From Cucumis sativus (lineage: Eukaryota > Streptophyta > Magnoliopsida > Cucurbitales > Cucurbitaceae), in NCBI RefSeq assembly GCF_000004075.3, contig NC_026657.2, forward strand, positions 6,696,001 through 6,760,000: a DNA stretch of 64,000 nt, written 5' to 3'. Position numbers and translations under genes: made by a program. Positions 62,595 through 64,000 of the stretch are shown piece after piece. The notes under the pieces were generated by a model that searched no databases, had not been told where the DNA came from, and worked only from the letters and a program-made list of their open reading frames with translations. Every line of letters begins with the position of its first letter. Within the stretch, counting starts at the first letter, position 1.

Positions 62595-64000
62595 TGATGA
62601 TTGTTGCAAGAAAACAAGTAAATAGATGGAAAAACAAATTGTGGGTTGTTTTTGTTTGTTGAGAAAAACAACACACACAGAGAGAAGAAAGAAGGGTTTG
62701 GTTTGGTTGGGAGTGAGAGGAAGAGGATGATGATGGATAAATGAATGAATGAATGAATGAACAAAAGATTTAATTGTGGGGGTGTGGGGGGGTGAGAGAG
62801 AGAGAGAAGAGGAGCAAATGAAAGATAAAGACTGATGGTTTGCAAATGAGTAATGAAATTTCTTTTATTGGGTTTTGTTTAAATTTTGTTGGTGCAGTTT
62901 GGTTGTGAATTGTTATACACAAGAGTGTGATTATGTTTTGGAAGCTTTATGAGTATACATTACAGAGTGGAAATGGAGGGGGCAGGGAAAGAAAATTAGC
63001 AGTATTTGGAATTGGGACCCTTTGCTTTGAATCATTGCATTTCATGTTCTTTTTTTTTTCTTTCTTTTTTTACATTTCTGATGCTATGGAATTCCAAGTA
63101 CAAACCTGTTGGCTGTCTCATTAATGGCTTTCTACAATATCTAAGAAGATAACTACATTTGTATACCCACTCCAAAACACTATACTATTCCCTTTTTTCT
63201 TCTTTTGATCTTCAACCTTTTAATCCAAGGACAATGTGAGTATTAAGTACTTCAATTCTAAATTTCTTCTAATCTTAAACATCGATTTTGCAATCTTACA
63301 AAAAAAAAAAAGTAAAGTCTTGTTATCATCTATTAACTCCCACCATCAAATTTACTTGGTGGTTGATAAAAGTGAAAGGTAAATACTAATACACTCTCCA
63401 AAAATTCAATGTCTTAATAGTTTTTTTTCAGTCAAATATCTTTAACCAATTGAGTTGAGCATATTCCACAAACTCATAGCTCAACGTTAAGTAAAGTATT
63501 GATTTTACTACTCATTCAAGTTATTTAAACTAGATTGATTAACTAAGTCAAGTACAAATTGATACCAAACATATTTAGAATTTAACATCAAAGTTTAGAA
63601 AAAAGATATTGTTTAAACAAAAAAGAAAAGGAAAAATAGAGGGGGATCCCACAAATATTGAATTAAGATATTAGAAGGGGGAATTTTTCTCTTAGGGGAT
63701 GAGACAGCAATGCATGAATTGTAAAAGAGGATTTGGATTTATTATGCATTAAGTGAATCTGAGTAAAGGTTTCATTGTTTTTGTAATTATATTTGGTTAG
63801 AGATTGTCACATGGCCACATGGGTTGTGGTCCTTTTGGACCCTTCCATTGTTCCCAGACCTCTAAACCCTAATTTCCAATGCCCTCTTTTCTATCCTAAA
63901 AATCAAATAACACTTTCAAATAAAAATAAAAATAAAAATTAATAAACCCCATAATTTCTCTATCTAAATTTGACCCCCACACACCTATATTTATTCGTCA
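62595..64000. other. Promoter of the ROP-GAP gene and distal intergenic sequence
   Basis: The minus-strand leader contains CA, CATT and CT-rich stretches (62670-62820), typical of a plant 5' UTR. Further right is AT-rich sequence with no gene. A telobox-like AAACCCTAA at 63864-63872, preceded by GGCCACATGGGTTG, might belong to the promoter of a gene beyond the window. Confidence 0.45.

Overview
The window is nuclear DNA from a dicot plant. It has AT-rich introns with GT-AG (and a few GC-AG) splice sites, plant-only gene families (ARABIDILLO, CIPK, KCS, ROP-GAP, LIF2), and remnants of plant SINEs, LINEs and LTR elements. The LINE remnants remind me of cucurbit elements, but I cannot prove the family. 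There are no operons, CRISPR arrays, rRNA genes or intact tRNA genes. Exon coordinates come from reading splice sites and checking that frames close across every junction. UTR ends are estimates.

Layout: (1) 2140-14411 (+), a 12-exon ARABIDILLO F-box/armadillo gene with a 4.4-kb intron packed with transposon debris and a broken coding fragment. (2) 16784-23154 (+), a plant-specific basic nuclear-type protein of unknown function, with a transposon-rich intron. (3) 24102-25701 (-), a C2orf69-like alpha/beta-hydrolase-fold protein. (4) 26322-28878 (+), cytosolic ribosomal protein S6. (5) 29814-31619 (-), a P-class pentatricopeptide repeat protein. (6) 35088-39341 (+), a three-RRM hnRNP Q-like protein related to LIF2. 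(7) 41693-43279 (-), a KCS1-like 3-ketoacyl-CoA synthase. (8) 45941-50390 (-), a 14-exon CIPK9-like kinase. (9, 10) 52736-53110 and 54607-54930 (+), a tandem pair of small membrane proteins. (11) 55688-58714 (-), a DHHC S-acyltransferase. (12) 59695-62594 (-), a CRIB-containing ROP GTPase-activating protein.

Most genes are unrelated housekeeping or signalling loci that happen to be neighbours. The exception is the head-to-head pair 5/6. Between them lies an inverted duplication of about 0.6 kb per arm (31951-32562 and 33833-34461). It covers the LIF2-like promoter, the 5' UTR exon with its splice donor, and the start of intron 1. The inverted copy sits directly upstream of the PPR gene, keeps the donor, and faces a good acceptor just before the PPR start codon. 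Two divergent genes may therefore be driven by mirror-image copies of one promoter and leader exon. This is the most interesting structure in the window. Others are two GC-AG introns, a palindromic MITE, a tandem tRNA-like array, unusual residues beside the KCS catalytic cysteine, and the tandem membrane-protein genes.
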